DNA from: Streptomonospora nanhaiensis
GTDB lineage: Bacteria > Actinomycetota > Actinomycetes > Streptosporangiales > Streptosporangiaceae
Assembly (NCBI RefSeq): GCF_026642255.1
Contig: NZ_CP113264.1
Location: 558,001-622,000, forward strand
Direction of reading: 5' to 3'
Length of the DNA: 64,000 nucleotides
Shown here: one piece after another, positions 50,202 to 58,803 of the stretch
Position numbering within the stretch: the first letter of the stretch is position 1
How the letters are laid out: the number at the start of each line of letters is the position of its first letter
Made by a program: the position numbers and the translations under genes
The notes under the pieces: model-generated
The model's database searches: none
Seen by the model: only the letters and a program-made list of their open reading frames with translations
Told to the model about the DNA's origin: nothing

Positions 50202-50856
50202 CCGCGGGCACGGTGTCGACCACGGCGTCGGGGCACTCCGCGGCGGTCGTCGCGAGCACGTCCGCCTCGGCCTGGTCGACGCTGAGCGACCAGCGCGTCT
50301 TCACGGTGGTCCACTCGGTGACGTACCTGCACAGGGCGGCCTCCGACGGGGGCAGCCACTGGGCCGGGTCCTTGTCGGCCTTGGCGCGGTTCTCCCCCGC
50401 GGTGACCGCGACCAGGGCGACCTCCTCGTCGAGGTCGTTGGCGTAGGCGCGGCGCCGCTCGGTGGTCCACTCCGAGGCCCCGGAGTCCCAGGCCTCGGCG
50501 AGGGGCACCATGTGGTCGATGTCGAGCCCCCGCGCCTCGGTGTGGACGCGGTCGTCGTAGTAGCTCTGCCACTCGCCCCCGGTGAGGCGGCACCGCTCGT
50601 CGGCCTCGGGGGCGGTGGTGGCCTCGGCGATCAGGACCTCCATACGGGTGTTGCAGCCGTCGCGGTCCTGGTCGGTCCAGTGCGGGAACAGGGAGCGGTC
50701 GTAGCCCTCCCGGCTCTCGCCGGCGACGGGCAGCGCCGCGACGGCGTCGGCGAGGGGGACGGGCGCGGCCGCGTGGGCGGTGGCGGGGGAGAGGGTGAGG
50801 GCGAGGACGGCGAGGCCGAGGGCGCCGGCGGTTGCGGTGAGAGCTGACGGGCGCAA
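50197..50856 (-). CDS. Secreted HNH endonuclease family protein
   Basis: A 219-residue exported protein with a signal peptide ending near PATAHAAA (about residue 29). The nuclease core is GLDIDHMVPLAEAWDSGASEW (the DH and Pro/Glu of the metal site, about 110-130), followed by RRRAYANDL and LVAVTAGENRAKADKDPAQW, the DUF1524/GmrSD-type HNH pattern. Such proteins are common, probably secreted, DNases of actinobacteria. The start is TTG 50856, supported by GAAGGA six bases upstream and by the signal peptide. The 252-bp gap to arsC shows no gene. Confidence 0.9.
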   Translation of the reverse strand: MRPSALTATAGALGLAVLALTLSPATAHAAAPVPLADAVAALPVAGESREGYDRSLFPHWTDQDRDGCNTRMEVLIAEATTAPEADERCRLTGGEWQSYYDDRVHTEARGLDIDHMVPLAEAWDSGASEWTTERRRAYANDLDEEVALVAVTAGENRAKADKDPAQWLPPSEAALCRYVTEWTTVKTRWSLSVDQAEADVLATTAAECPDAVVDTVPAA

Positions 50857-51108
50857 GGGAATCCTTCACATCGGTTGCTGTGTGTGAAGGGTCTGCGCCG
50901 TACGGTGCCCGTGGAAACGCGGCCGCCCGTCACGGGCCCCGGGGCCGGGTGCAGACCGGGGGAAGCCGGGGCAAGGCCCCCGGCGGGCGCGGTGTATCGG
51001 TCATGCACGCGGTGTGAGCAGCGCGGGTCCGATACCCGGGCGTCCGGGGCGGGCGCCGGGCGGAGGGGGGATCCCGCCGCGGCGGTCCCGGCTGGAGGGG
51101 CGCGGCGG

Positions 51109-51525
51109 TCAGGCTCCGCCGGGCACGAGCTCGCCGACGAGGGCCTCGACGCGCCTCCTGATCTCGTCGCGGATGGGGCGGACGGCCTCCACGCCCCGGC
51201 CTGCGGGGTCGGGCAGGTCCCAGTCCAGGTAGCGCTTGCCGGGGAAGAACGGGCAGGCGTCGCCGCATCCCATCGTGACGCACACGTCGGAGGCCTCGAC
51301 GGCCTCGGGGGTGAGGACCCGGGGGCGTTGGCCGGTGATGTCGACGCCGACCTCGGCCATGGCCTCGACGACGGCGGGGTTGAGCGAGTCGGCGGGGGCG
51401 GAGCCCGCCGAGCGGACCTCGATCCGGCCCCCGGACAGGTGGCGGAGCCAGGCCGCGGCCATCTGGGAGCGTCCGGCGTTGTGCACGCAGACGAACAGGA
51501 CCGACGGCTTGTCGTGGTCGCCCAT
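51109..51525 (-). CDS. arsC: Arsenate reductase, low-molecular-weight phosphatase type
   Basis: A 138-residue ArsC of the LMW-PTPase fold. The P-loop CVHNAGRS (CX5R variant, residues 13-20) holds the nucleophile Cys; VTMGCGDACPFFPGKRYLDWDLPDPAG provides the resolving Cys pair and the general acid Asp. It reduces arsenate to arsenite, using thioredoxin or mycothiol/mycoredoxin in actinobacteria. It is divergent from arsR-acr3, with the ArsR operator in the short gap, so both directions should respond to arsenite. Confidence 0.94.
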   Translation of the reverse strand: MGDHDKPSVLFVCVHNAGRSQMAAAWLRHLSGGRIEVRSAGSAPADSLNPAVVEAMAEVGVDITGQRPRVLTPEAVEASDVCVTMGCGDACPFFPGKRYLDWDLPDPAGRGVEAVRPIRDEIRRRVEALVGELVPGGA

Positions 51526-51590
51526 GGTGATGGCCCCTGTCGGGTTCCGGGTGCGGTGGCACGTGTGCTCGGGAGCTGACGGTGCGATAG

Positions 51591-51608
51591 TATCAGCATG
51601 TGCTGATA
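51591..51608. promoter_or_regulatory. ArsR operator, perfect inverted repeat over the arsR start
   Basis: TATCAGCA-TG-TGCTGATA is a perfect 8-bp inverted repeat whose right half begins at the second base of the GTG start (51600). A -10-like TAGTAT at 51588-51593 overlaps the left arm, so repressor binding would block RNA polymerase directly. Confidence 0.75.
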
Positions 51609-51911
51609 TCAGTGAATGCTGACTCGATGAGAGTGCTCTCCGACCCCCTGCGCCTGAGGATCGTGACCCTGCTGGCCCGCGAGACCCTGTGCACGACCCA
51701 CCTCGTGGAGGAGACCGGGGCCCGGCAGACCAACCTGTCCAACCACCTGCGGATCCTGCGCGAGGCGGGGGTGGTGGAGACCGAGCCCTGCGGCCGGTTC
51801 ACCTACTACCGGCTCCGCCCCGAGGCCCTGGAGACCCTCTCCGAGGGGCTGGCCGGACTGGCCGCCACGGCCCGTTCCTCCGGCGCGGCCGGGAACCGGA
51901 GGCCGTGCTGA
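51600..51911 (+). CDS. arsR: ArsR-family arsenite-responsive repressor
   Basis: A 103-residue ArsR/SmtB winged-helix protein: LSDPLRLRIVTLLARETLCTTHLVEETGARQTNLSNHLRILREAGVV is the complete DNA-binding domain. The Cys in ETLCTTHL and the C-terminal Cys residues (EPCGR, RRPC) are candidate As(III) ligands, a layout differing from the classic CxC in helix alpha-3. GTG 51600 is probably a leaderless start; ATG 51628 is not in a better context. The stop overlaps the acr3 start (TGATG), so they are coupled. Confidence 0.92.
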   Translation: MLISVNADSMRVLSDPLRLRIVTLLARETLCTTHLVEETGARQTNLSNHLRILREAGVVETEPCGRFTYYRLRPEALETLSEGLAGLAATARSSGAAGNRRPC

Positions 51912-52993
51912 TGACCCCGACCGACAAGACGGCCGGCGGCACGGACGGGTCCGTCGCCGCCGGGCTCTCGGTCCTGGACCGGTTCCTGGCGGTGTGGATC
52001 CTGCTCGCCATGGCTGTCGGCCTGGGCCTGGGCCGCCTGGTCCCCGGGCTGAACGGGGCCCTGGCGGCGATGGAGGTCGGCGGGATCTCGCTGCCCATCG
52101 CCCTGGGCCTGCTCGTCATGATGTACCCGGTGCTGGCCAAGGTCCGCTACGACCGGCTGGACACCGTCACCCGCGACACCCGGCTGCTCGTGTCCTCCCT
52201 GGTGGTCAACTGGGTCGTGGGCCCCGCGGTGATGTTCGCCCTGGCCTGGATCTTCCTGGCCGACCTGCCCGAGTACCGCACCGGCCTGATCATCGTCGGC
52301 CTGGCCCGCTGTATCGCCATGGTCGTCATCTGGAACGACCTGGCCTGCGGCGACCGCGAGGCCGCCGCCGTCCTGGTGGCGCTCAACTCCGTCTTCCAGG
52401 TGCTCGTGTTCGGCGTGCTCGGCTGGTTCTACCTCGACCTGCTCCCCGGGTGGCTGGGCCTGGACACCGACGGGCTGGACGTCGGTCCCTGGCCGATCGC
52501 CCTCAACGTGGTCGTCTTCCTCGGTATCCCCCTGGCGGCGGGGTTCCTGACCCGCCTGCTCGGGGAGAGGAGGATGGGGCGGGAGCGCTACGAGTCGGCG
52601 TTCCTGCCCCGGATCGGCCCCTGGGCCCTGTACGGGCTGCTGTTCACCATCGTGCTGCTCTTCGCCCTGCAAGGGGACAGGATCACCGGCCGGCCGCTGG
52701 ACGTGGTGCGCATCGCCGTTCCGCTGCTGGCCTACTTCGCCCTCATGTGGTTCGGCAGTTTCGCCTTCGGCAAGGCGATCGGCCTGGACTACGACCGCAC
52801 CGCCACGCTGGCCTTCACCGCGGCGGGCAACAACTTCGAGCTGGCCATCGCGGTGGCGATCGCGACCTTCGGCGTCACCTCGGGCCAGGCCCTGGCCGGA
52901 GTGGTGGGCCCCCTCATCGAGGTACCCGTGCTCATCGCCCTGGTCTACGTCTCCCTGGCCTGGCGGCGGAGGTTCGCCCCCGGTCGGAGGTAG
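51911..52993 (+). CDS. acr3: Arsenite efflux permease ACR3 family
   Basis: A 360-residue, ten-helix transporter of the ACR3 (bile/arsenite/riboflavin) family. The essential Cys is in GLARCIAMVVIWNDLACGD (near residue 138), and MMYPVLAKVRYDRL (helix 2-3 loop) and FTAAGNNFELAIAVAIATFG (helix 9) are family signatures. It exports arsenite by proton exchange. It starts at ATG 51911, overlapping the arsR stop by one base. The flavoprotein gene follows after 67 bp in the same direction. Confidence 0.94.
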   Translation: MTPTDKTAGGTDGSVAAGLSVLDRFLAVWILLAMAVGLGLGRLVPGLNGALAAMEVGGISLPIALGLLVMMYPVLAKVRYDRLDTVTRDTRLLVSSLVVNWVVGPAVMFALAWIFLADLPEYRTGLIIVGLARCIAMVVIWNDLACGDREAAAVLVALNSVFQVLVFGVLGWFYLDLLPGWLGLDTDGLDVGPWPIALNVVVFLGIPLAAGFLTRLLGERRMGRERYESAFLPRIGPWALYGLLFTIVLLFALQGDRITGRPLDVVRIAVPLLAYFALMWFGSFAFGKAIGLDYDRTATLAFTAAGNNFELAIAVAIATFGVTSGQALAGVVGPLIEVPVLIALVYVSLAWRRRFAPGRR

Positions 52994-53060
52994 GAGGGCC
53001 GCCGGGGGAGGACCGGGCGGCGGGGACGGGCACGGTGGGACGGAGCACGGAGGGGACGGG

Positions 53061-54140
53061 ATGGACGCGCGTGACCACAGGTTCGACGCGGTGGTGGTCG
53101 GCGGAGGCCAGGCCGGGCTCGCCGCGGGGTACTACCTGAGGAGGGCGGGGGCCGACTTCGTCGTCCTGGACGCCGGGAGGCGGCCGGGCGGGTCCTGGAA
53201 CGAGTACTGGGGGTCGCTGCGGCTGTTCTCCCCGGCTGAGCACAGCATGCTGCCCGGCTGGTGGATGCCGCGGGAGGAGGGGCGGGAGTACCCCTCGGCC
53301 GGGCACGTCGCCCGGTACCTGTCCGCGTACGAGCGGCGCTACGGGCTTCCGGTGCGCCGCCCGGTGACCGTCACGGGCGTGGAGCGCGAACCCGGCGGAC
53401 TCGCGGTCCGCGCCGGTACGCGGACCTGGCACGCCCGGCACGTCGTCAGCGCGACCGGGACGTGGAGGGCCCCGTACATCCCCTCCGTCCCGGGCCGCGA
53501 GGACTTCGGGGGCGTCCAGGCGCACACCGCGGACTACCGGGGCCCCGGCGCGTTCGCGGGGCGGCGGGTGGTGGTCGTCGGCGGCGGCAACTCGGCCGCG
53601 CAGATCCTCGCCGAACTCTCCGAGGTCGCCACGACCACGTGGACGACCTCCCGGCCGCCGCGGTTCCTGCCCGACGACGTGGACGGCCGGGCGCTGTTCG
53701 CCATCGCCACCCGGCGCCAGAGGGCCGTTCGCGACGGCTCGGGGGCCGGGGCCCCCGGCCCCGGGGACCTCGGCGACATCGTCGCCGTGCCGGGCGTGCG
53801 CGAGGCCCGCGCCCGAGGCGCCCTCGAGGCGGAGCCGATGTTCGACCGGGTCACCGCCACGGGCGTGGCCTGGGCCGACGGCACGGTCCTGGACTGCGAC
53901 GCGATCCTGTGGTGCACCGGCTTCCGTCCGGTACTCGACCACCTCGCCCCGCTCGTGCCGTCGGCCGGCGAGGGGCGGATCGCCCTGGACGGGACCCGCT
54001 CCGCGGACGAGCCGCGCCTGACCCTCCTGGGGTACGGCGACTGGACCGGGGCGGCCTCGGCCACCCTCATCGGCGCGGGCCGCACCGCCAAGGAGGCCGT
54101 CGCCGGGATCGTCGCCGACCTGGAGGCCGGGGAGCGCTAG
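53061..54140 (+). CDS. FAD/NAD(P)-binding flavoprotein monooxygenase-like (ArsO-type)
   Basis: A 359-residue two-dinucleotide-fold flavoprotein. The FAD loop is VVVGGGQAGLAAGYYL (about 10-25), with RPGGSW and SLRLFSPAEHSMLPG next; the NADPH loop is VVVVGGGNSAAQILAEL (about 169-185), and LWCTGFRPVLDHLAPL near the end is shared with FMO-like enzymes. The same kind of protein is encoded in many actinobacterial ars operons and called ArsO; its exact reaction is not established. It lies downstream of acr3 and is probably cotranscribed. Its end meets the F420-type oxidoreductase gene at a hairpin. Confidence 0.85.
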   Translation: MDARDHRFDAVVVGGGQAGLAAGYYLRRAGADFVVLDAGRRPGGSWNEYWGSLRLFSPAEHSMLPGWWMPREEGREYPSAGHVARYLSAYERRYGLPVRRPVTVTGVEREPGGLAVRAGTRTWHARHVVSATGTWRAPYIPSVPGREDFGGVQAHTADYRGPGAFAGRRVVVVGGGNSAAQILAELSEVATTTWTTSRPPRFLPDDVDGRALFAIATRRQRAVRDGSGAGAPGPGDLGDIVAVPGVREARARGALEAEPMFDRVTATGVAWADGTVLDCDAILWCTGFRPVLDHLAPLVPSAGEGRIALDGTRSADEPRLTLLGYGDWTGAASATLIGAGRTAKEAVAGIVADLEAGER

Positions 54141-54145
54141 GGCCG

Positions 54146-54163
54146 GGCCGCGGAGGCGCGGCC
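54146..54163. terminator. Short bidirectional hairpin
   Basis: A 7-bp perfect stem (54146-54152 with 54157-54163) and a GAGG loop sit between the convergent flavoprotein and LLM oxidoreductase stops. Confidence 0.5.
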
Positions 54164-55029
54164 TACGCCTCGGCGACCTCGGGGAGCGCCGAGGTCAGCA
54201 GGTCGATCGCGCGGCGGGGGTCCGGGAACCCCTGGCCGAACGCGTACGCCACAGTGAACCCGGCCTCCCGCAGGTCCAGCAGCTGTCCGACCAGGGCGCC
54301 CCGGGTCGTGTTCGGCGTGAAGGGGAACGTGGCGGTCTTCTCGATCGTGTCGTAGTCGCGGCCCACCGCGTCGCAGTGGCCCCTGAGGACGTCGAGCTTG
54401 TGCCGGGCCTCGGGGCCGCCGAAGAGGTTGCAGGCGTCCGCGTACTGCGCGACCAGCCGCAGGGTCTTGCGCTCGCCCGTGCCGCCGACCATCAGGTACG
54501 GGTGCGGGACGGAGAGGTTCTGCGGCGAGTTCAGGGTGCGGGCCAGCTGGTAGTGCTCGCTCTGGTAGGCGCCGTCGCCGTCGCCCCACATCTGGAGGCA
54601 GATCTGGAGGGTCTCCTCCAGGCGTGTGAACCGCTCGGCCGTCGGCGGGAACGGGATGCCGAGCCCGCGCGCCTCGTCCTCGTACCAGGCGGCGCCGATG
54701 CCCAGCCCGGCCCGGCCGCCGGAGAGCACGTCCAGGGTGCTGACCTGCTTGGCCAGGACGCCGGGATGCCGGTACACGGCCGCCGTGACCAGGGTGTGCA
54801 GCAGCACCCGCTCGGTGTTCGCGGCCAGGAACCCGAGGGTGGTGTAGGCCTCCAGCATGTCGTTCTCGCGGGGGCCGGTGGCGTCGCCCATCTGCCACAG
54901 GTGGTCCATCACGGTGATGCGGGCGATCCCCGCCGCCTCGGCGTGGCGGGCCGTCTCGGCGAGCGTGCGGCCCAGTGCGGGGGCCCCGCCGGCCCAGGTG
55001 AAGTCGGCTATGTGCAGACCGAGTTCCAT
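54163..55029 (-). CDS. F420-dependent LLM-class oxidoreductase
   Basis: A 288-residue luciferase-like TIM-barrel protein of the actinobacterial F420-dependent type. It shows GLHIADFTWAGGAPAL, ARITVMDHLWQM, LHTLVTAAVYRHPGVLAKQVSTLDVLSGGRAGLGIGAAWYEDEARGLG in order and LMVGGTGERKTLRLVAQYADACN. The last two are family signatures. The reaction of this member is unknown; such enzymes reduce or oxidise small molecules with coenzyme F420. ATG 55029 follows GAGGAGGACAC, a strong ribosome binding site. Confidence 0.9.
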   Translation of the reverse strand: MELGLHIADFTWAGGAPALGRTLAETARHAEAAGIARITVMDHLWQMGDATGPRENDMLEAYTTLGFLAANTERVLLHTLVTAAVYRHPGVLAKQVSTLDVLSGGRAGLGIGAAWYEDEARGLGIPFPPTAERFTRLEETLQICLQMWGDGDGAYQSEHYQLARTLNSPQNLSVPHPYLMVGGTGERKTLRLVAQYADACNLFGGPEARHKLDVLRGHCDAVGRDYDTIEKTATFPFTPNTTRGALVGQLLDLREAGFTVAYAFGQGFPDPRRAIDLLTSALPEVAEA

Positions 55030-55141
55030 GTGTCCTCCTCGACGCGGGCCCGGCGGTGTCCGGGCCCGTGCCCAGTGTGTGCCCGCGGCCCCGGCCGGGC
55101 CGGGGTGTGACACGGCCGGGACGCGTGCCGCCCGGCTTCCG

Positions 55142-56971
55142 TCACCGCCGGTGCGACAGGAGCCCCTCGTCGGCGCGGCCGTCGGCGACGGGCACGGCGG
55201 CCAGGACCGGGGCGGGGATGTGGAACCCCGCGACCAGGACCTCCGTGCGCGGCGCGAGGGCGCCGACGAGGTCCTCCGCGAGGTCGGGCAGCCCGGTGAC
55301 CTGACCGGCCGAGAGGTACCCCTCCGCGAGCAGGTCGCCGGTGTGCGGGGACAGCCGTTCCAGGGCGAAGAGCCGGAACAGGTCCGTGAGCACGGGAGAG
55401 GCGGGGCCCTCCACGGCGGCCGCCAGGAGTTCCCGGGCCGCGAGCCGCTGCGCGTGCGCGTCGACGGCCCGCAGGGCGTGGGGCGCCGCCGCGTTCCAGC
55501 GTTTCAGGGGGTCGCCCGCGGCTGCCCGCCGCAGCCGCAGGCGCGCGCGGGAGAGGTGGACGTACTCCACGGCGGTGAGCAGGTCGAGGAGGAACACGGG
55601 GTCGGAGAGGTCGCGGCCCGCGGGTGCGGCGGGGGGAGGCGTGAGCGGGTGGTCGAGCAGCATCTGCGCGCCGGCCTTGACCCACACGGCGACGTTGTCG
55701 CCCTCCGCGGTGACGATCCCCTCGATATCGGTGCGCAGGTCGGCGAGGCGGTTGGCGCGGAACAGGCCGCGGGCCCCGGTGCGCTCGCGGCACTCCGTCA
55801 CCACCTCCCGGGCCCTCCAGGTGGTCCAGCCCTTGGTGACCGCGGCGAGGCGTTCGGCGTGCTCCGCGCCCTCCCGGTGGGCCCTGCACGTCGCCCGGTG
55901 GAGCAGGGTCATGGCGTAGGCGGTCGCGACGGCCCCGACGAGCGGACCGTGGTGGCTGCGCATCGCGAACACCGGGATCCGCCTCCCGCCGTGCGGTGCG
56001 GTGACCTCGCGGGCCAGGCCGTGGGCGACGGCGATCGCGACGGCGGCCCTGGTGGCGCCGACCGCCGCCGCGCTCATGCACAGCTTGCCGACGGTGACCC
56101 GGTCGATGGCGCGCAGGAACCTCCCCCGCCGGTTGCCCAGGGTGCTGGTGAACACGTCGCCGTCGAAGCGCCCGTGCTCGCCGGAGAGCATGGCGGCGGC
56201 GGGGAGGACGACGCCGTCGAACGAGGTCAGACAGTGGTCGACGGGGCTGCCGGACTTGTCGTCCAGGGGCTCGACGGTGACGCCGGGCAGCGGGCCGGAC
56301 GCCCCGGTCAGGGGGGCGAGGAACAGGAACACCCCGAGGTCCTGCCCGCGGTCGACCAGGCGCGCGGCCACCACCCCGGACTTGGGGCCGCCCGCCGCGC
56401 CGGTGTTGGGCATGAACTTGCGGGCCCCGGGCGCGGGGGTGTCCAGGACGAATCCGCCGGTGTCCGGGTCGCGGGTGGCGGTGGTGCGGAGCGAGGCGGC
56501 GTCGTTCCCGTGGTCGAGCTCGGTGCACAGGAACGTGCCGATCCGGTGCATGTCCCCGAACCCGTCCAGCGCCTCGTGCCCGTGGTCGAGAAGGCTGCCG
56601 AGGAAGAGGTTGTAGTGGATGCCCGCCACGGTGGTCAGACCGCCGTCCACGAAGGACGCCCACTCGTGCAGGGAGGCCAGGCGGTCCGGGCAGGCGGCGA
56701 GGTCGCGGGCCGAGCCCAGGGTGTCGTTGAGCAGGCGGAGGCGTTCGTAGGAGAGCGCGGTCCGCTCCTGCGGGCCGAGTCCGGGACGGGGGCCGAACGC
56801 GGGTGCGGCCACCAGTGCGCGCCAGGGGGCGTGGATCCTGGCGAACTCCGGGGCCGGGCCGTAGAGGGTGTGCGTGAGCTGCGCGCGCAGCTCCTCGTCC
56901 GGGTCGGCGACCGGGGCCGGCCGGACGAGGGGCTCGGGGGAGGCGAGGGGGAGGACGCCGTCATGTTTCAT
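55142..56971 (-). CDS. Acyl-CoA oxidase/dehydrogenase-family protein
   Basis: A 609-residue flavoprotein resembling peroxisomal-type acyl-CoA oxidases. HYNLFLGSLLDHG and GTFLCTELDHGNDAASLRTTATRDP are the FAD/substrate region (about 115-160). ARKFMPNTGAAG, then LGNRRGRFLRAIDRVTVGKLCMSAAAVGATRAAVAIAVAH and TAEGDNVAVWVKAGAQML complete the middle and C-terminal helical domains. It would introduce a 2,3-double bond into acyl-CoAs with O2. Start ATG 56971 (MKHDGVLP) lies directly after an AT-rich patch with a -10-like box; the frame is open upstream to 57088. Confidence 0.85.
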   Translation of the reverse strand: MKHDGVLPLASPEPLVRPAPVADPDEELRAQLTHTLYGPAPEFARIHAPWRALVAAPAFGPRPGLGPQERTALSYERLRLLNDTLGSARDLAACPDRLASLHEWASFVDGGLTTVAGIHYNLFLGSLLDHGHEALDGFGDMHRIGTFLCTELDHGNDAASLRTTATRDPDTGGFVLDTPAPGARKFMPNTGAAGGPKSGVVAARLVDRGQDLGVFLFLAPLTGASGPLPGVTVEPLDDKSGSPVDHCLTSFDGVVLPAAAMLSGEHGRFDGDVFTSTLGNRRGRFLRAIDRVTVGKLCMSAAAVGATRAAVAIAVAHGLAREVTAPHGGRRIPVFAMRSHHGPLVGAVATAYAMTLLHRATCRAHREGAEHAERLAAVTKGWTTWRAREVVTECRERTGARGLFRANRLADLRTDIEGIVTAEGDNVAVWVKAGAQMLLDHPLTPPPAAPAGRDLSDPVFLLDLLTAVEYVHLSRARLRLRRAAAGDPLKRWNAAAPHALRAVDAHAQRLAARELLAAAVEGPASPVLTDLFRLFALERLSPHTGDLLAEGYLSAGQVTGLPDLAEDLVGALAPRTEVLVAGFHIPAPVLAAVPVADGRADEGLLSHRR

Positions 56972-56976
56972 GACTA

Positions 56977-56982
56977 TTAGTA
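56977..56982 (-). promoter_or_regulatory. Possible -10 box of the acyl-CoA oxidase gene
   Basis: TACTAA on the reverse strand, 5 nt before the ATG, in a ~35-bp AT-rich patch (56970-57003) that stands out in GC-rich DNA. The rest of the 315-bp gap to 57286 is GC-rich and shows no gene. Confidence 0.4.
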
Positions 56983-57286
56983 TCCAAGCATATTCATAAG
57001 GTGATGGCGGGATGGTGGTGTCGGCGACCGTGACCTGCGTCACCGGATGCGGGGACGGTGGAACGGTGCGGGGTCGGCTCCCGGTCATGGCGGGGGCGGC
57101 CGTGCTCCGGACGGGGCTCCCCGGGAGGAGGAGGCGGAGGTCTCCGGGATCGCGGAGCCCGCCGGGTCGGCCCGGCCCGGCGGGCGGGGCCGGTCGCGGC
57201 GGCGTCCCGGTTCACGGCCTCCGGTGCGCCCCCGATAGGGTGTGCGCCGTGCCTGCGCCGGCACCGGACAGTGGGGAGGAAACCGG

Positions 57287-57490
57287 GTGAGGATCTCCTC
57301 CGTCGTCTCCTTCGCGGTCTTCGTGCTCGTGTTCATGGTGTCCCGGGAGGCCACCCGCCGCGCCCTCGAGGAGTGGGTCGCGCTGGAGGGCGTCGTCCTC
57401 TGGGGCGCCTCCTTCGCCGCCTCGCTGGCACTCGCCGCCCTCGCCTCCGGCGCCGTTCTCCACGTCGCCCGCCTCCTCGGGCGGGACTGA
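57287..57490 (+). CDS. Small two-helix membrane protein
   Basis: A 67-residue protein: helix 1 is about residues 4-20 (SVVSFAVFVLVFMVS) and helix 2 about 34-58 (EGVVLWGASFAASLALAALAS), joined by a charged REATRRALEEW turn. GTG 57287 was chosen because GGGGAGGA lies six bases upstream. I do not recognise a family; such small membrane proteins are common and uncharacterised. Confidence 0.65.
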   Translation: MRISSVVSFAVFVLVFMVSREATRRALEEWVALEGVVLWGASFAASLALAALASGAVLHVARLLGRD

Positions 57491-57651
57491 GCCCCGGCTC
57501 CGCCGCGCCCCCGGGCACGTCGACGGGTGTCCCGGCGCCCCGCCCCGCCGCCCCGGCCGCCGGGTGCGAAGGCCGGACCGCCCAGGGCGGAGGCGACACT
57601 AGGCTGGTGCGCCGAGACGTCGGATGAGCGGAACGGTCGGGGAACACGGGC

Positions 57652-58731
57652 ATGCAGCCGGATCTGGGGACGAAGCTGGGACGCAGGGTGGAGGCCGCCG
57701 CGACCGGCGCCGTCGCACGGCGCGGGGCGGTGTCCGTGCTGGACGCGTTCGCCTCCCTGGGATGGGTCACGGACAAGGCCCTCGACACCTGGCGCCAGGG
57801 GCGCGCCGACTCCCTCGACGCGCTCGTCCAGGCGCCCGCCGCCCGGCAGCGCGAGGCCGTCGAGCTCCTGCGCGCGTGGGCCGAGCGGCAGCGCATGACG
57901 CGGGAGGAGGGCGAGTACCTCGCCGCGTCCCGTGAGCGGCGCGACCTGCGGTTCACGGCCGACGGGGATCCGCACTGGGAAGAGGCCTTCCGTTCCCACT
58001 GGATATCGCCCGACGCGACCGGGGCGCAGCGCAAGCGGGAGGAGAAGCGCCGTACCAAGGCCCCCGACCTCGTCGTGCTGGAGTCCGCGGGGCCGTGGGA
58101 GTGCGCCTCCTGCGGGGAGCCCGGGACGGACCTGCGGTGCGTGGAGGACGATGCCGCGCACTGCCTGTCCTGCACCGACATGGACCACCTCGTCTTCCTG
58201 CCGGCGGGCGACGCCGCGCTCACCCGCCGCGCGAAGAAGGAGAGCGGGCTCTCGGCGGTCGTGATGCGCTGGGTCCCCTCCCGCCGCAAGCACCGGAGGA
58301 CGGGCCTGCTCGTGGAGGAGCGCGCGCTGGAGAGGGCCGAGACCCTGTGCCTGGCGGACGAGGACGTCCGGGAGCGCCGCCGCGAGCGCGACGCGGTCCG
58401 CCGCGCGGCGCAGGACGTGGAGTTCCAGGGGCGCTTCGCCGAGGAGATCGCCCTCAGGTTCCCGGGGTGCCCGGACGGCCGCGCGCTGCGGATCGCGGAG
58501 CACGCGGGCACCCGCGGCAGCGGAAGGGTGGGCCGGTCGGCGGCGGGCCGCGCCCTGGACCCCGGGGCGGTGCGCCGCGCGGTCGTGGCGTCGATCCGGC
58601 ACGAGGACACCGACTACGACGAACTGCTGATGGCCGGCGTCCCCCGCGAGGAGGCGCGCTCCCGCATCGCGGACCGCATCGACCGGGTGCTGGCCGCGTG
58701 GGGCCGGGAGGGTGTCCCCCCGGACGCCTGA
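57652..58731 (+). CDS. DUF2293 domain-containing protein
   Basis: A 359-residue soluble protein. A helical N-terminal part (about 1-140) is followed by a likely zinc-binding segment with two CxxC pairs, ECASCG and CLSCTD (about 150-175). The C-terminal DUF2293 region has SIRHEDTDYDELLMAGVPREEARSRI (about 316-341). The function is unknown; the zinc ribbon suggests nucleic-acid or protein binding. ATG 57652 follows GGGGA. A possible -10 (TAGGCT, 57600-57605) lies about 50 bp upstream. Confidence 0.8.
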   Translation: MQPDLGTKLGRRVEAAATGAVARRGAVSVLDAFASLGWVTDKALDTWRQGRADSLDALVQAPAARQREAVELLRAWAERQRMTREEGEYLAASRERRDLRFTADGDPHWEEAFRSHWISPDATGAQRKREEKRRTKAPDLVVLESAGPWECASCGEPGTDLRCVEDDAAHCLSCTDMDHLVFLPAGDAALTRRAKKESGLSAVVMRWVPSRRKHRRTGLLVEERALERAETLCLADEDVRERRRERDAVRRAAQDVEFQGRFAEEIALRFPGCPDGRALRIAEHAGTRGSGRVGRSAAGRALDPGAVRRAVVASIRHEDTDYDELLMAGVPREEARSRIADRIDRVLAAWGREGVPPDA

Positions 58732-58766
58732 CGGCACGGGGCCCGGCTCCCGCGGTGGATATCCCG

Positions 58767-58796
58767 TTGCCGGGGACGTCCGCGCAGGTCTAGCGT
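58767..58796 (+). promoter_or_regulatory. Promoter of the FBP-domain gene, probably leaderless
   Basis: TTGCCG (58767-58772), an 18-nt spacer and TAGCGT (58791-58796), ending 7 nt before ATG 58804. Spacing is ideal, and there is no ribosome binding site. Confidence 0.6.
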
Positions 58797-58803
58797 TTCC
58801 ACC

